The notes beneath the pieces were generated by a model, which was not told the DNA's origin, did not search any database, and worked only from the letters and a program-made list of their open reading frames with translations. The translations under genes and the position numbers were made by a program. Shown one piece after another: positions 11,917 to 21,639 of a stretch of 64,000 nt of DNA (position 1 is the stretch's first letter; every line of letters begins with the position of its first letter). Origin of the DNA: Siphonodentalium dalli (taxonomy: Eukaryota > Mollusca > Scaphopoda > Gadilida > Siphonodentaliidae); contig CP136067.1 in NCBI GenBank assembly GCA_032622095.1, forward strand, positions 126,889,030-126,953,029, written 5' to 3'.

Positions 11917-13052
11917 GAATGTCTTTGAAGAAGCCGCAAGGACATTCTAAAAATCATAATCATCATCATCATAATACATCACATCAGAGCGCGAGATATC
12001 AAACTGAAACCGTCTTCAAAACACCGTCAAAACATATAACCATAAATAAATGTGAACCTAATTACCAGAAGCTAAGCAGTTATGCAAGTAAACCAGTGAC
12101 TGGTACCCTGAACACCAGAGTAGCACGTGTTACTACAAAAGAACAGAGACATCGTTCAGACCAGACCAATAAATCGAAACCTAATACATCTTATCATGCT
12201 GATACGAGCATGAACAAACACGTGCATTCCCCAATGATAAATATAAATCCCACTGGTCACGTTAGAACAGATATGAATAAACGATTACATAACACCGTTC
12301 CCAAACAAAAGGACATTAATAGCGATGCAAAAATTCAAAATCAAAACCAACGAAAAGCTAATCGAAATACAACAGTTTACCAAAATAATAATAATGAACC
12401 AAGTAAAAACTGTCAAAGTATAAATAGCCAGTCTGAACAGATGCAATTGCATACATTACCTAAACTCAAGTACCATGCAGAGATTGCACAAGGACTGCAA
12501 CAGCAAACGCCTTGTTCAACAATTATTAAAATTGGTAATCAACGCATTAGGGCATTACTTGACTCTGGGGCAAGTACAAGTTGCTTAAAATATGACGTAT
12601 ATCGCTCCCTTCCAAATAAGCCCCCGTTAATAAAAGAAAAAATAATTCTGACCTCAGCAACAGGCCAAAATATGCAAGTATACGGCAGTATACATTTGCC
12701 CTTCAAAATTGGATCAATGTCATTAGTACATAAATTCTTTATATTACCCAACCTAGCAAGATCAGCGATTTTTGGTCGCGATTTTTTAACAGACAAACAT
12801 GTAAGACTCTATTTCGATTTGAATGCATTTAGAATAGGCAACAAAACATTTCCCATGTTACAGGATTTACATATAGCATCATTGCTACGTTTGCGGCAAG
12901 ATATCAAATTACCACCCCATTCACGTGCATTGGTGAACACAAAAATAATTGGTACACCAGACATGTATGAGACACCATACCTTGGAGTAAGTCACGCCGA
13001 TATCGGCATATTTAAGGATGAACCTAATGTATATCCATTATGGACGGGATAG
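11895..13052 (+). CDS. pol: pol, protease part
   Basis: This frame is open from 11,895 and entered by -1 frameshifting. An ATG at 11,919 also exists. The first ~180 residues from that ATG are a low-complexity Asn/Gln/His/Thr-rich linker. The aspartic protease follows, with the catalytic LLDSGAS motif (Asp codon 12,561-12,563, about residue 215 from 11,919) and the downstream hydrophobic-Gly block IFGRDFL (near 12,770). This retropepsin would cleave the Gag-Pol polyprotein. The frame stops at 13,050-13,052, while homologous sequence continues in another frame from 13,028, so the polyprotein is interrupted here. No slippery heptamer is seen at that junction. Confidence 0.85.
   Translation, partial: QTIFKHVRMSLKKPQGHSKNHNHHHHNTSHQSARYQTETVFKTPSKHITINKCEPNYQKLSSYASKPVTGTLNTRVARVTTKEQRHRSDQTNKSKPNTSYHADTSMNKHVHSPMININPTGHVRTDMNKRLHNTVPKQKDINSDAKIQNQNQRKANRNTTVYQNNNNEPSKNCQSINSQSEQMQLHTLPKLKYHAEIAQGLQQQTPCSTIIKIGNQRIRALLDSGASTSCLKYDVYRSLPNKPPLIKEKIILTSATGQNMQVYGSIHLPFKIGSMSLVHKFFILPNLARSAIFGRDFLTDKHVRLYFDLNAFRIGNKTFPMLQDLHIASLLRLRQDIKLPPHSRALVNTKIIGTPDMYETPYLGVSHADIGIFKDEPNVYPLWTG
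11904..11947 (+). promoter_or_regulatory. -1 programmed ribosomal frameshift signal at the gag-pol junction
   Basis: T TTA AAC (11,904-11,910) lies in gag phase exactly as X XXY YYZ requires. The gag stop follows one codon later. After a 6-nt spacer, a hairpin can form: 11,917-11,924 (gaatgtct) pairs with 11,940-11,947 (ggacattc), giving 7 Watson-Crick pairs plus one G-U and a 15-nt loop. The protease frame is in the -1 phase and open from 11,895 through the signal. All three parts of a canonical frameshift site are therefore visible: slippery heptamer, spacer and stem. Function is inferred, not shown. Confidence 0.8.
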
Positions 13053-14521
13053 TTTCCGCATCAAAACGAGATATACCGATCATGATCATGAATAATTCAC
13101 ACTCATATATGTCTATATCTAAAGGTAATATAGTTGCGAAAACACATGGCCTAAGTTCAGACCAGATCTGTCAAACAAAGGCTAAGGTACCCACCACAAA
13201 TAAAATGAATGAGTCTCAAGAAGTATTTAGTATAGAAAATCAAACAAAAATATCTAAGGCTGGTCAGAAACCTTTCAAATTGGACGAAATATGTGCCCCC
13301 GACCACAACAAAATTGAACTACTTGAACTGGTCTCCCAATATCAAGATGTGTTTACAAACGATCCAAATAAGGTAGGATTTTGCGATAAAATAGTCATGC
13401 GTGTTGATACCAAACCAGAGGCAGAACCTATCTTTTCTCGTGCGTATCCTACTCCATTACATAGACGCGAACACATGGAAAAAGCACTTCAAAAATTATT
13501 AGATGCTGGTATTATAAAGAAAACTACAAACGCGAGCTGGTCATTTCCTACCATATTGATTCGTAAAGGCATAGTAGATTCTAATGGAAATCAAAATTAT
13601 AGACTATGTATAGACCTGAGAAAGCTAAATAAAATCACCGTCCCATTACGATGGTACATCCCCTCTTTTACCGAAGTTTCCAGCCGCCTCCAAAAATCCA
13701 ATGTTTTTTCCACAATCGACATTAGCCAATCTTATCATGTTATCGGTGTTCTCAAAGAACATAAAAAAAAGTTAACTATGAACACAGATTTCGGATTGTT
13801 TTCTTTCACAAGGGCACCATTTGGCTATTGCAACTCGAGCGCAACGTTTTTGACATTAATCCATAAAGCATTGGAAGGGTTAAGTTTTGTTGACAGCTTC
13901 GTCGACGATTTAATTTGTCACAGCGAAACGGAGGCCCTCCATAAACAGCACCTCGAAATAGTATTCGAACGACTCAGAGAGTATGGATTAGTAGCACGAT
14001 TAACAAAGTCCCAATTTTATATGAAAGAAGTAAAATTTTTAGGGCATATCGTAACACAAAATGGAACGCGCCCAGATCCCGCCAAAGTTAAAGCCATACA
14101 AGATGTGCCAGCCCCAACATCCGTGAAAGAAGTCCGTAGAGTATTAGGGATTTTCAATTTTTATCGGAACTATTGTAAAGATTTCACCGACACTGCTGCA
14201 TCATTAATTAAATTGGCTGCTCGTTACGCAAAATTTGCATGGTCCGAAGAATGTCAAAATGCTTTTGATACACTAAAACAAAATTTGCTTAAAGTACCTA
14301 CTCTGGCCTACCCTGATAGGAACAGGAAAATGATCTTATATTGCGATGCATCAATGCATTCAGTGGGGGGATCATTAGTCCAGCCATACCCAGAAAACAA
14401 ATTAGAAATTGATAGCAAAACCCCGGAATTTCCAATTTGCTTTGTTAGCAAAAAGTTGATCACTCTCAACGAAATTACAGTACTACAGAGCGCGAAGCAC
14501 TCGCCATATATGTATGTCTAA
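13028..14521 (+). pseudogene. pol: pol, reverse transcriptase and start of RNase H
   Basis: The frame is open 13,028-14,521. The reverse transcriptase palm carries the first catalytic Asp in STIDISQSY (13,718-13,720), the RAPFGYCNSSATF block, and the FVDDL active site (Asp-Asp 13,904-13,909). The GHIVTQNGTRPDPAKVKAI thumb/connection motif is present. RNase H starts with the YCDAS motif (catalytic Asp 14,345-14,347). Near 14,460-14,475 the homologous reading moves to another frame, giving YSTTEREALA there, so this copy cannot make an intact RT-RNase H. The shift is equivalent to loss of one base. Confidence 0.9.
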
Positions 14522-15711
14522 AGAAACTCAATTTCTATCTAGAAGGATCGGACGTAGAAATACGAACAGATCATTTACCCCTAGTTTCTATGTTTCAAAA
14601 TACTCAGATGGCTAATAAACGTATTCAAAAATGGTTTATTGAAATTTCCGCATACAATCAAAAAATTACTTATATACAAGGGTCTGAAAATATCGGCGCT
14701 GATTTTTGTTCTCGAGTGGACCCGACAAACCAACAGAGTATGTCAGAATGTTCAGTGGAGAGCGAAGAGATAACGCCATATGATATAACGATCAATGACG
14801 GATCACTAAACATATTAGATTCACAGAAAATAAAAAATTACGTCACGACAATAGGTAAACAAAAAGTGCATACGTTGCCCGACACTATATTAATTTCCGA
14901 AAATGAACAACTAAATGTACCTACCAATATCGAAGAAATGCAAAAAGAGGACCATATTATTTCAGACATAATTCGCAAATTAAAATCCGATAAACCACCC
15001 GAAAAGATAACAAAGCAATATATATTGAAAGACGGAATTCTATACTATATGTCTGTATTTAATGAGCAAGCATCGGAACGCATTTATGTCCCGGAAAAGC
15101 TGACTAAGCAGATAATTTCTGAATATCATATCGTCGGTCATTACGGATCCCAACGAATGTACCATACCATACGTTTGCGATATTATTGGCCACGAATGTT
15201 CCCAATGATAGTCAGTTTCGCCAACAATTGCCACATTTGTAAACAAAGAAATCAAAATACTGCCCGTATTCCAAATCAAATGACGGATATACCGAGCCGA
15301 CCAGGGGAAATGATCGCGATAGATTTAATGGGAAAATTTAACCCACCCACAGCCAGCGGCAATTCCAACATTCTAACGGTCATAGATTTATTCAGTTTAC
15401 ACAAAATGGCATATGCGCTTCCCACAAAACACGCAGAAGTGGTCGCTGAAAGACTTATGACTCAGTATTTCACCATATTTGGTTATCCCGCTTGTCTGGT
15501 CTCAGGTAATGGGAGTGACGTATGCAGTGAGGTCTTCAAAATAATATCTAAGTACTATGTGATTCAGCATCGCAATACCTCGTATTATGCGCCTTTCAGC
15601 AACGGATCAAGTGAGAGATCTCATCGCGACTACAACGGGATATTAGCCAATTTAACTGAGGGAAATCCAACATCATGGGACCTATTCTCAATTTTGCATC
15701 AGAAGCCATGA
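14461..15711 (+). pseudogene. pol: pol, RNase H end and integrase core, catalytic Asp lost
   Basis: The frame begins with the RNase H motif YSTTEREALA (about 14,479) and RTDHLPL (about 14,563). Integrase follows: zinc-binding HX3H (His 15,127 and 15,139) and CX2C (15,229 and 15,238), then the catalytic core. The first Asp is in AIDLMG (15,322-15,324). The second, normally in a DNGS(D/Q) motif, is Gly here (GGT 15,505-15,507). The Glu (15,613-15,615) lies exactly 35 residues after it, confirming the alignment of the D,D35E triad. This integrase should be inactive. The frame ends at 15,711 and the rest of integrase is in another frame. Confidence 0.9.
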
Positions 15712-16106
15712 ATTTTCATGTCTCAGCAACGACTCAATTTTCTCCATATTTTTTTACTTTCTGCAGACACCCCCAAATAAATATTGACAAGATACTGACA
15801 CCGCGACAGAAATACACGGGTGAATGCCTCATCCAGCAGTTACTAGAGAAGCAGCACTTCGCATTTCAATTAGTTAAACAAAATATGAAACAAGCCAAGA
15901 CGAAACGAAACGAAAACAGTAAAGGCAAAATACCGGAATTTCCCATAGGTTCCCAGGTCTATGTTAAGAATCACAGACAAACCCATAAACTAGGTATGAA
16001 ATATGATCCATTTTGGGTGATAATTAAACAAACAGGACCAGTTTCATATGTGATTCGTAATCAAATTACAGGCAGTTTATCTAAAAGTCATGCCAAACAT
16101 TTATAA
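15675..16106 (+). pseudogene. pol: pol, integrase C-terminal part
   Basis: It continues integrase after a one-base-equivalent frame change close to the T-run around 15,692-15,696. It shows the core's last helix region (FSPYFFTFCRHP), a basic stretch and the GPY/F-type module (YDPFWVIIKQTGPVSYVIRN, about 16,000-16,060) that follows the core in many Ty3/gypsy integrases. A TAA at 16,104-16,106 ends it, but the same frame is open again immediately and stays open to 16,649. Confidence 0.85.
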
Positions 16107-16649
16107 TTAGCGACGACTAAATGGCATACACCACAATTACAGGAGAACCAGAAAGTTCGAAAAAGCAGATTTGTATTCCCACATAATTCATCAACACAAA
16201 GCTCAGATGCTGACATATCGAGTAATAGTAACAATTCGGACACTGGAAATGAGAACAATGAGACAGCCCCTTTAACACAATTAATACGACAAAACCGCGT
16301 CATCCGGGACGGATCGGATTCAAATGAACCAGTTCCCTTACCAGAGATGGCACATAAATTAATAGCATCAAAACGCGATTATGAAAAACAATCATTTTCA
16401 TCAACCGAACCATACAACCCTTATGATATGCTAACTCAAAATGATGAAGCAAAAATGTACAATGCAAGTTCATCAACAGAGCCATACAATTTATATGACA
16501 TGTCAACCCAACAATTAGTACAACAAAACAAGCGTAAAAGAAAGTCCAGTTGCGATACATATAACGTGTCAACCGAAAATTATGATCCTTTCGATATAAC
16601 CACCCAAACCGACAGAAATAGCACAGACGAACAGAGCATGTCGATATAG
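16107..16649 (+). pseudogene. C-terminal tail of pol beyond an in-frame stop
   Basis: The frame is the same as the integrase C-terminus and has no stop for ~180 codons after the TAA at 16,104. This suggests the stop is a recent nonsense change rather than the true end. The tail is hydrophilic, Ser/Asn/Thr-rich and probably unstructured. It contains three spaced copies of a short motif: STEPYNPYDMLTQ, STEPYNLYDMSTQ and STENYDPFDITTQ. No chromodomain is recognised. A separate small protein starting at an internal ATG (16,347) is the alternative. Confidence 0.55.
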
Positions 16650-16892
16650 GAAAATTAAATATTTAAACAACTACCATAATTAGATAACATACATAATCAT
16701 AAAAGCAACTAACCTCATAAACTCAACTCTATATCCAAGAGCACGAAACCGAATAAAACTCAACAACTTAACTCCAGGAAACAAACTGACAAAGTAAAAT
16801 AATTACCAATTTCTAACAAAGACGACCAGATCTATACCGCGCGAAATGCAACGAATATTATTGGACAATTTCAACCTATCATAAATAAATAG

Positions 16893-17294
16893 CACCCTGT
16901 CGTAAAAAGACACAATACAAAGAGAGAATTGTCATCGCGCAAAACCAGGACTGCCAGACCAGCGTATGTAACACGATATGGCAATCACACATGCACCAAG
17001 TGGGTGACATATTTCTTTTCACCAACCCGCCCAGATGCACAAAATCGACGCTTAATTAATCAAAGAAACCGATATGAACTATACAAAGTGGGTTGGCCAA
17101 TAAAACAGACATTTAACGCCGAACCATGTACCGGTATATATCACGCACATGGCCCCCCTCACAGCAAGGCAATATTTCATCTCCAGGAAGTTATCACCTG
17201 GCGGCCAACACGCTTTATTATCGCATCAATCAACAATTCGGCAGACGCGAATAACTTCGGCCTCTTCAAATTTCAGGCGAATCGCATGGATTAA
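16893..17294 (+). CDS. unrecognised ORF in the accessory region
   Basis: The frame is open from 16,893 to the stop at 17,292-17,294 (~133 codons) but has no early ATG; a TTG lies at 16,929. The product would be basic and rich in Arg, Thr, Asn and Pro, with a few Cys and no transmembrane segment or zinc motif. I do not recognise it. Its size among many stops suggests a decayed accessory gene or chance. Confidence 0.3.
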   Translation, partial: HPVVKRHNTKRELSSRKTRTARPAYVTRYGNHTCTKWVTYFFSPTRPDAQNRRLINQRNRYELYKVGWPIKQTFNAEPCTGIYHAHGPPHSKAIFHLQEVITWRPTRFIIASINNSADANNFGLFKFQANRMD

Positions 17295-18352
17295 TTTAAA
17301 TGCTAAATCAAATCAAGAAACATGAAGCGATTTCCAGTCATACAAGTTTAGATGCCAAGTTCATAATTTGGCAGCCCGTTTTGCATCATTAGCGCTCAGC
17401 AAATATATGTGTCACGACGGACACATATACTAATTAAATTATTCACACCCCATCTTCGGAATAATTATCACATACACCGAATAGGCAATTACGTCATAAT
17501 GAACCGTGTTGATTATCCCAACGATAAACCCATAATTTGATATCATACACTTAATCATGCGTAGTTACCACCCGTGTTCAATCCAATGCAAAAGCGACGA
17601 TTCATGCAAAATCATCGCTAGTCTGGCCGGGTAAAACGTGGATCATCAAATGGATCCCGTACAGAAGTGCAGTCAAAGTCTGATCAACTTTGATTCCACG
17701 TAGATCAAAGGAATTAGTATAGAGGCCAGGAAACGCATCTGAACATAAACGCGTAACTACTCTTCATATAAACATATCATTATTTAGTATATTCCCCGAT
17801 ATAGCTTACCGGTTCAAGTTATTCAAATAATCACAATTATATACCGCTTGTAAAATATCTTAATCTCAAGTGTCAAAATCGCCCCACGCTATACATCGAT
17901 AAATACAATTGTCACATGGCGGGGTATGACAATAACATAGGCCGAAATGATAGCCTACATTAAGGGACAAGTGGATATATCTCAGTATATAACTTTAATT
18001 GTGATGTAGCAATGCCAAGCATCAATATGACCGAATCAATCGACTTTAATCCTACGCCCGCGATATAGCTTCAAACCCAAGTATCCAGTTGATATCGTGA
18101 TCCAGTATCAATCATACGACATTATGTGAAAACAGATTTATTTCTATCTCAACCACAAATAAATATCACATTAATGCAAATGGCAGCCCATGTTTGAAGC
18201 AATCGCACAAATCCCAATATGTTTATATACAAAGCACGACTACCAACAGAGCCTACACCCCTCCCTCAATATTTAAACCAATTGAGTCCCACCCGAATCA
18301 TTTTAATCATGTAACAGTTCTTCCGATTTTGTTTATTATCATACAATTTTAA

Positions 18353-18613
18353 TCATTATTATCCAACCCCATTTCCAAGTCATTACAACCGAATGCCTCA
18401 AAAAATACAAGCTTTGCAAACGCACATCTTATCGCAATAATGAAACAGTTTGTCGACAAGCCAGACACCTACAAAATGCTCGACGTCACGGCGTCACAAG
18501 GAAAAGACCTTACCAAGACGATGAAACGACTAAAGTCACATCACCCAAACATCGTGGCACAGGAGCCGGAAGTGGACATTATCGCTCGCCAAATCAATCG
18601 AGCACATCCATGA
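18353..18613 (+). pseudogene. J-domain-like ORF near the 3' LTR
   Basis: From the ATG at 18,440 the ORF encodes 57 residues. The layout follows a DnaJ-type J domain: TYKMLDVTAS like the helix I region, KTMKRLKSHHPN like helix II plus the HPD loop (here HPN), and VDIIARQINRAH like helix III. The helix III continuation (HELLNE, about 18,608-18,627) is found only in a neighbouring frame, past the stop at 18,611, so the ORF looks frameshifted. J domains recruit Hsp70. HPN for HPD would be expected to abolish that. The similarity is by eye and could be fortuitous. The frame is open back to 18,353. Confidence 0.4.
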
Positions 18614-18942
18614 ACTTTTGAACGAAGTATCGTTCACCCACTTATTGTTCAACATAATTATGATTGCATTACATGTATTCTAATGTCATTTATATTGATA
18701 CCCTTTATATTATCACACTCATGTTACCTCATCATGCCAACTCTCTTCATAATGCAAATGGCTTCAACATGTACATAGATATATATATTCATTTTATACA
18801 ATTGTTCATGACGACAACACGTCGTAACTTATATGCACAGGCAACCCTTGAATCAACTCTACTCATTGTCCAAGCATACCGAAGTACCAAACCCCTAGAT
18901 TTTAACACTAGTAGTCAAAATCTGAAAATAAGGGGGACCCTA

Positions 18943-19425
18943 TGTAGAGTAATGCACCCTACCCCTTCTTATTCAAGGGACGTGATAGTACATACTAAAC
19001 GGGTCCATCTTACCTATGGGGGAGACAGCATATAATCGAACTATAGTGACCCCAACCAAATTGCCAAGGTCATACTCGGAGAGGCCGCGACCTATGAGTT
19101 ATGGAATACTAGCCACAAAGGGAGGAAGATCTTAGGTAATAATTCCAGTTCACCCATGGGTCAGTACAGACAAAGAAATACACTAATGACTGCTATGTCA
19201 TTAGCGTATATATAAACCAGACATTAATCTACTCTTCAATCAGTTTCGGCTCTTCAGACTAATTGGCAGGCATCAACATCAGATCGCTAATTAATAAGCG
19301 ACGCCTTCATTTCATGGCATCCGAGATGATTCACCATATTATGTATTGTTACCTACACTTGCTGATTACCATATGATGTTAGAGATGAATACAATTTATA
19401 CAGAGAACAGTCTTATTCCTCCACA
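18943..19425 (+). repeat. 3' LTR
   Basis: 483 bp, same boundaries as the 5' LTR (tgtagagtaatgc to tattcctccaca), and followed by the gtat target duplication. About 13 differences from the 5' LTR were counted by eye, three of them clustered at about 19,001-19,003. Confidence 0.93.
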
Positions 19426-19740
19426 GTATATTTTAAGTTCAGAGTCGTACTATTTTTCGCTCAGTTTTAAATTCGCGCACTGACGGGCGCGCGACAAATA
19501 GCACTGTGCAGATTACACTATGAGTAAAGTAGACAATATATTTTATAAGAAGTAAACGCTCCTCAAATTCGTAAAGCAGTCCAAAAGACCCATTTCCACT
19601 AAACTTATACTATGAACGTGGACAGTCATACTTGATATGTGTGTCAATTTCAACTCACACATTTTATGAACAAACTGATTACGATAATAAATAATCTTGT
19701 AATCAGTAAACGCCCATTTAAATTCTGACTCGTTTGGGAC

Positions 19741-21240
19741 GTGATTCTTTTTCGACTTCTGGATATATGTTGCCACTACAGCACACAATGGCGTTTCCAG
19801 TTTTCCATTACGAAAAGTGCAGTTGTCGTCTTCAACGAATCTAAACGTAACGACAGCGAGTGTGGTTTATCGGAGACGAAGCTATCCAGGAATCAACGAG
19901 CTGTCGTCATCTCGGAATTGAGCAAAGTAAATTTAAAGACAACACTAACCGAGCAGCAAACGCTTCTAACGTTATGAGAAAAATTTATTTCTCCATCGCC
20001 GGCCGAAAGTCTCTCAGCATGTGCAGCCCAGTGACAATGTCTAATCTTCTCCAGCGAATTGTTCTTCCAAAGGCACTCTATGGCTCAGAAGTTATCTGCG
20101 ACTCTCGTGACAACATTGTCCTTGTAATTGAGAGAGCGTTTAGAACTTGTGTAAAGCACATGCAAGGCCTACCATCAAGAGCTAGCACCTGTCTTTCTCT
20201 CAGTCTCCTGGGTATCTTACATATAAAGCATCAGATACACGTGCGGAAACTTCTCTTTTTATGCGACCTCATTCATCTCCCACCGTCACGCGATACTCTA
20301 TTACGTATATTTCTCAATAAATTCTACTTTAGCAACTTGTTTCACGTTGATACGTCTGGATTTGTCAGAGACATTTGTGAAATTCTGAAGGAGTATAACC
20401 TCTCCTCATACCTAGTTAACTTTGTGCAGTCTGGATTCTTCCCAACTAAAACTGCTTGGAAACAGTTGGTAAAATCGGTTGTGAGATATGTGTACAGCGA
20501 ATCCTGGAAAACAACGGTACTATCAGACGATTGTCTCGCACCTTGCAGGGATGTGCATAACAACCCGTTGTCAGTTTGGTCTATCTGGCGGCTGCTTGCC
20601 GACAATGCTGACAAAAAGTACAGTCTGAAACACCTCGTCAAGCTCCTCAACAGGACTCTCTATGACAACGACATGAACTGTGATAGTTGTGGCCGTTGTT
20701 TCCAAAACGAAATTGAACACATCACCAACTCATGTAACTCAGATTCCATGCAAAAGGTTGCGTTATGTCTATTGGTGTGACATAATCAACCAGTTTGACC
20801 TACATGTGTTCGCCTTCTTAGACGGTCTAGAACTCCACAGACTTAACGCGATTCTTCTCGGCAACATTAGCACGTATCTTCCTTTCGGCAATGACATATG
20901 GGCAGAGCTAATTATATTATCTTCCACGTTTTTGAGCTATAGCTCACAACTCATACGTATGCGCAAATGACTGGTCATGGACAAACACACTCGCTACACG
21001 ACGGAGCATGCAGCTGAACGTAAAAATGTGCACCTTACTCAGAACATATTTTAGAACGCTAACTTGGCACTAATGTTGCCCATCGCATGGTGAAATGCGT
21101 GTATAGTGCACAATTTCTTCTCATTTTTCAGCTTCTTTGTAAATACTAAAATATAGAAATACTATGTCCTGACAATATTGTCGACAGGGCATATTACTTT
21201 TGTAAGCTCTTCTGTAAAGGAGGTCAATAAATAAATAATA
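19741..21240 (+). pseudogene. 5'-truncated LINE: end of RT, C-terminal domain and 3' tail
   Basis: The first part (19,741-19,857) reads YSTQWRFQFSITKSAVVVF, the region just after the catalytic block of LINE reverse transcriptases. After a frame change near 19,857 it continues from 19,860 to 20,780 with the thumb and connector, then a C-terminal cysteine/histidine motif CDSCGRCFQNEIEHITNSC (20,680-20,736) typical of zf-RVT-like tails. The 3' end is marked by an aataaataaataat tail at about 21,225-21,240. The endonuclease and catalytic reverse transcriptase are missing, so it is a dead 5'-truncated copy. It lies just downstream of the Ty3 insertion. Confidence 0.85.
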
Positions 21241-21274
21241 ATGTTATAGCAAATTATGTGCGCACTCTTAAAAC

Positions 21275-21400
21275 AATAGTACTCTGGAGTACCTGGTATA
21301 CTCTGGAGTACCTACGCAGGTACCATACTTGTCCCGTATTCTGGAGTACCAAACATTTAGGTACTCTAGAGTACATATGTCTAGGTACTCTGGAATTATG
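21275..21400. repeat. cluster of GTACTCTGGAGTAC-type palindromes
   Basis: Several near-palindromic copies occur: tactctggagtacc, twice, then tattctggagtacc, gtactctagagtac (perfect) and gtactctggaatt. Spacing is irregular. No function is evident. Confidence 0.7.
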
Positions 21401-21639
21401 CCACGACGTTTAAACATCGAATTAAGTGCAAGAACCCGGATCGAGGTTCTTCGAGATCAGGTTATCAGTTGCATGGACTCCCACGCACAGTGCATAATGG
21501 AATAATCAGCATCGTATTGCTGTTATTAGTATTGAACCTCGATCGTGTTTTTGGATTTAATTCGAGGTTTAGTACCTTGATTTCAGGATTACCCTGACCT
21601 GTTCTCTGCATGGTGAGTAAAATTTGTCTGAATGTCTTA

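Larger units (their letters stand above)
16650..18942 (+). other. accessory 3' region of the Ty3 element
   Basis: 2.3 kb lie between pol and the 3' LTR. It is AT-rich and mostly without long ORFs, apart from an open stretch at 16,893-17,294 and the J-domain-like ORF at 18,353-18,613. No envelope-like gene with a signal peptide or transmembrane segment is seen. Confidence 0.6.
9520..19425 (+). mobile_element. Ty3/gypsy-type LTR retrotransposon, structurally complete, coding-defective
   Basis: The element is 9,906 bp, with two 483-bp LTRs beginning TG and ending CA and a matching 4-bp target duplication. The order gag, protease, reverse transcriptase, RNase H, integrase is the Ty3/gypsy order. 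By eye the LTRs differ at about 13 of 483 positions (roughly 97% identity), so the copy is moderately young. Despite this, gag and pol carry at least four frame breaks, an in-frame stop and a lost integrase catalytic residue. Between the end of pol and the 3' LTR lie 2.3 kb of accessory sequence, which is long for the group. A purine-rich tract (about 18,926-18,937, aaaataaggggg) precedes the 3' LTR. Confidence 0.95.

Noticed and set aside
11784-11972. Minus-strand ORF across the gag-pol junction, and other antisense ORFs in gag and pol
   Set aside because: Shadows of the recognised gag and pol frames.
13028-13052. Second programmed frameshift between protease and reverse transcriptase
   Set aside because: No slippery heptamer or following stem is visible in the overlap; a one-base loss is simpler.
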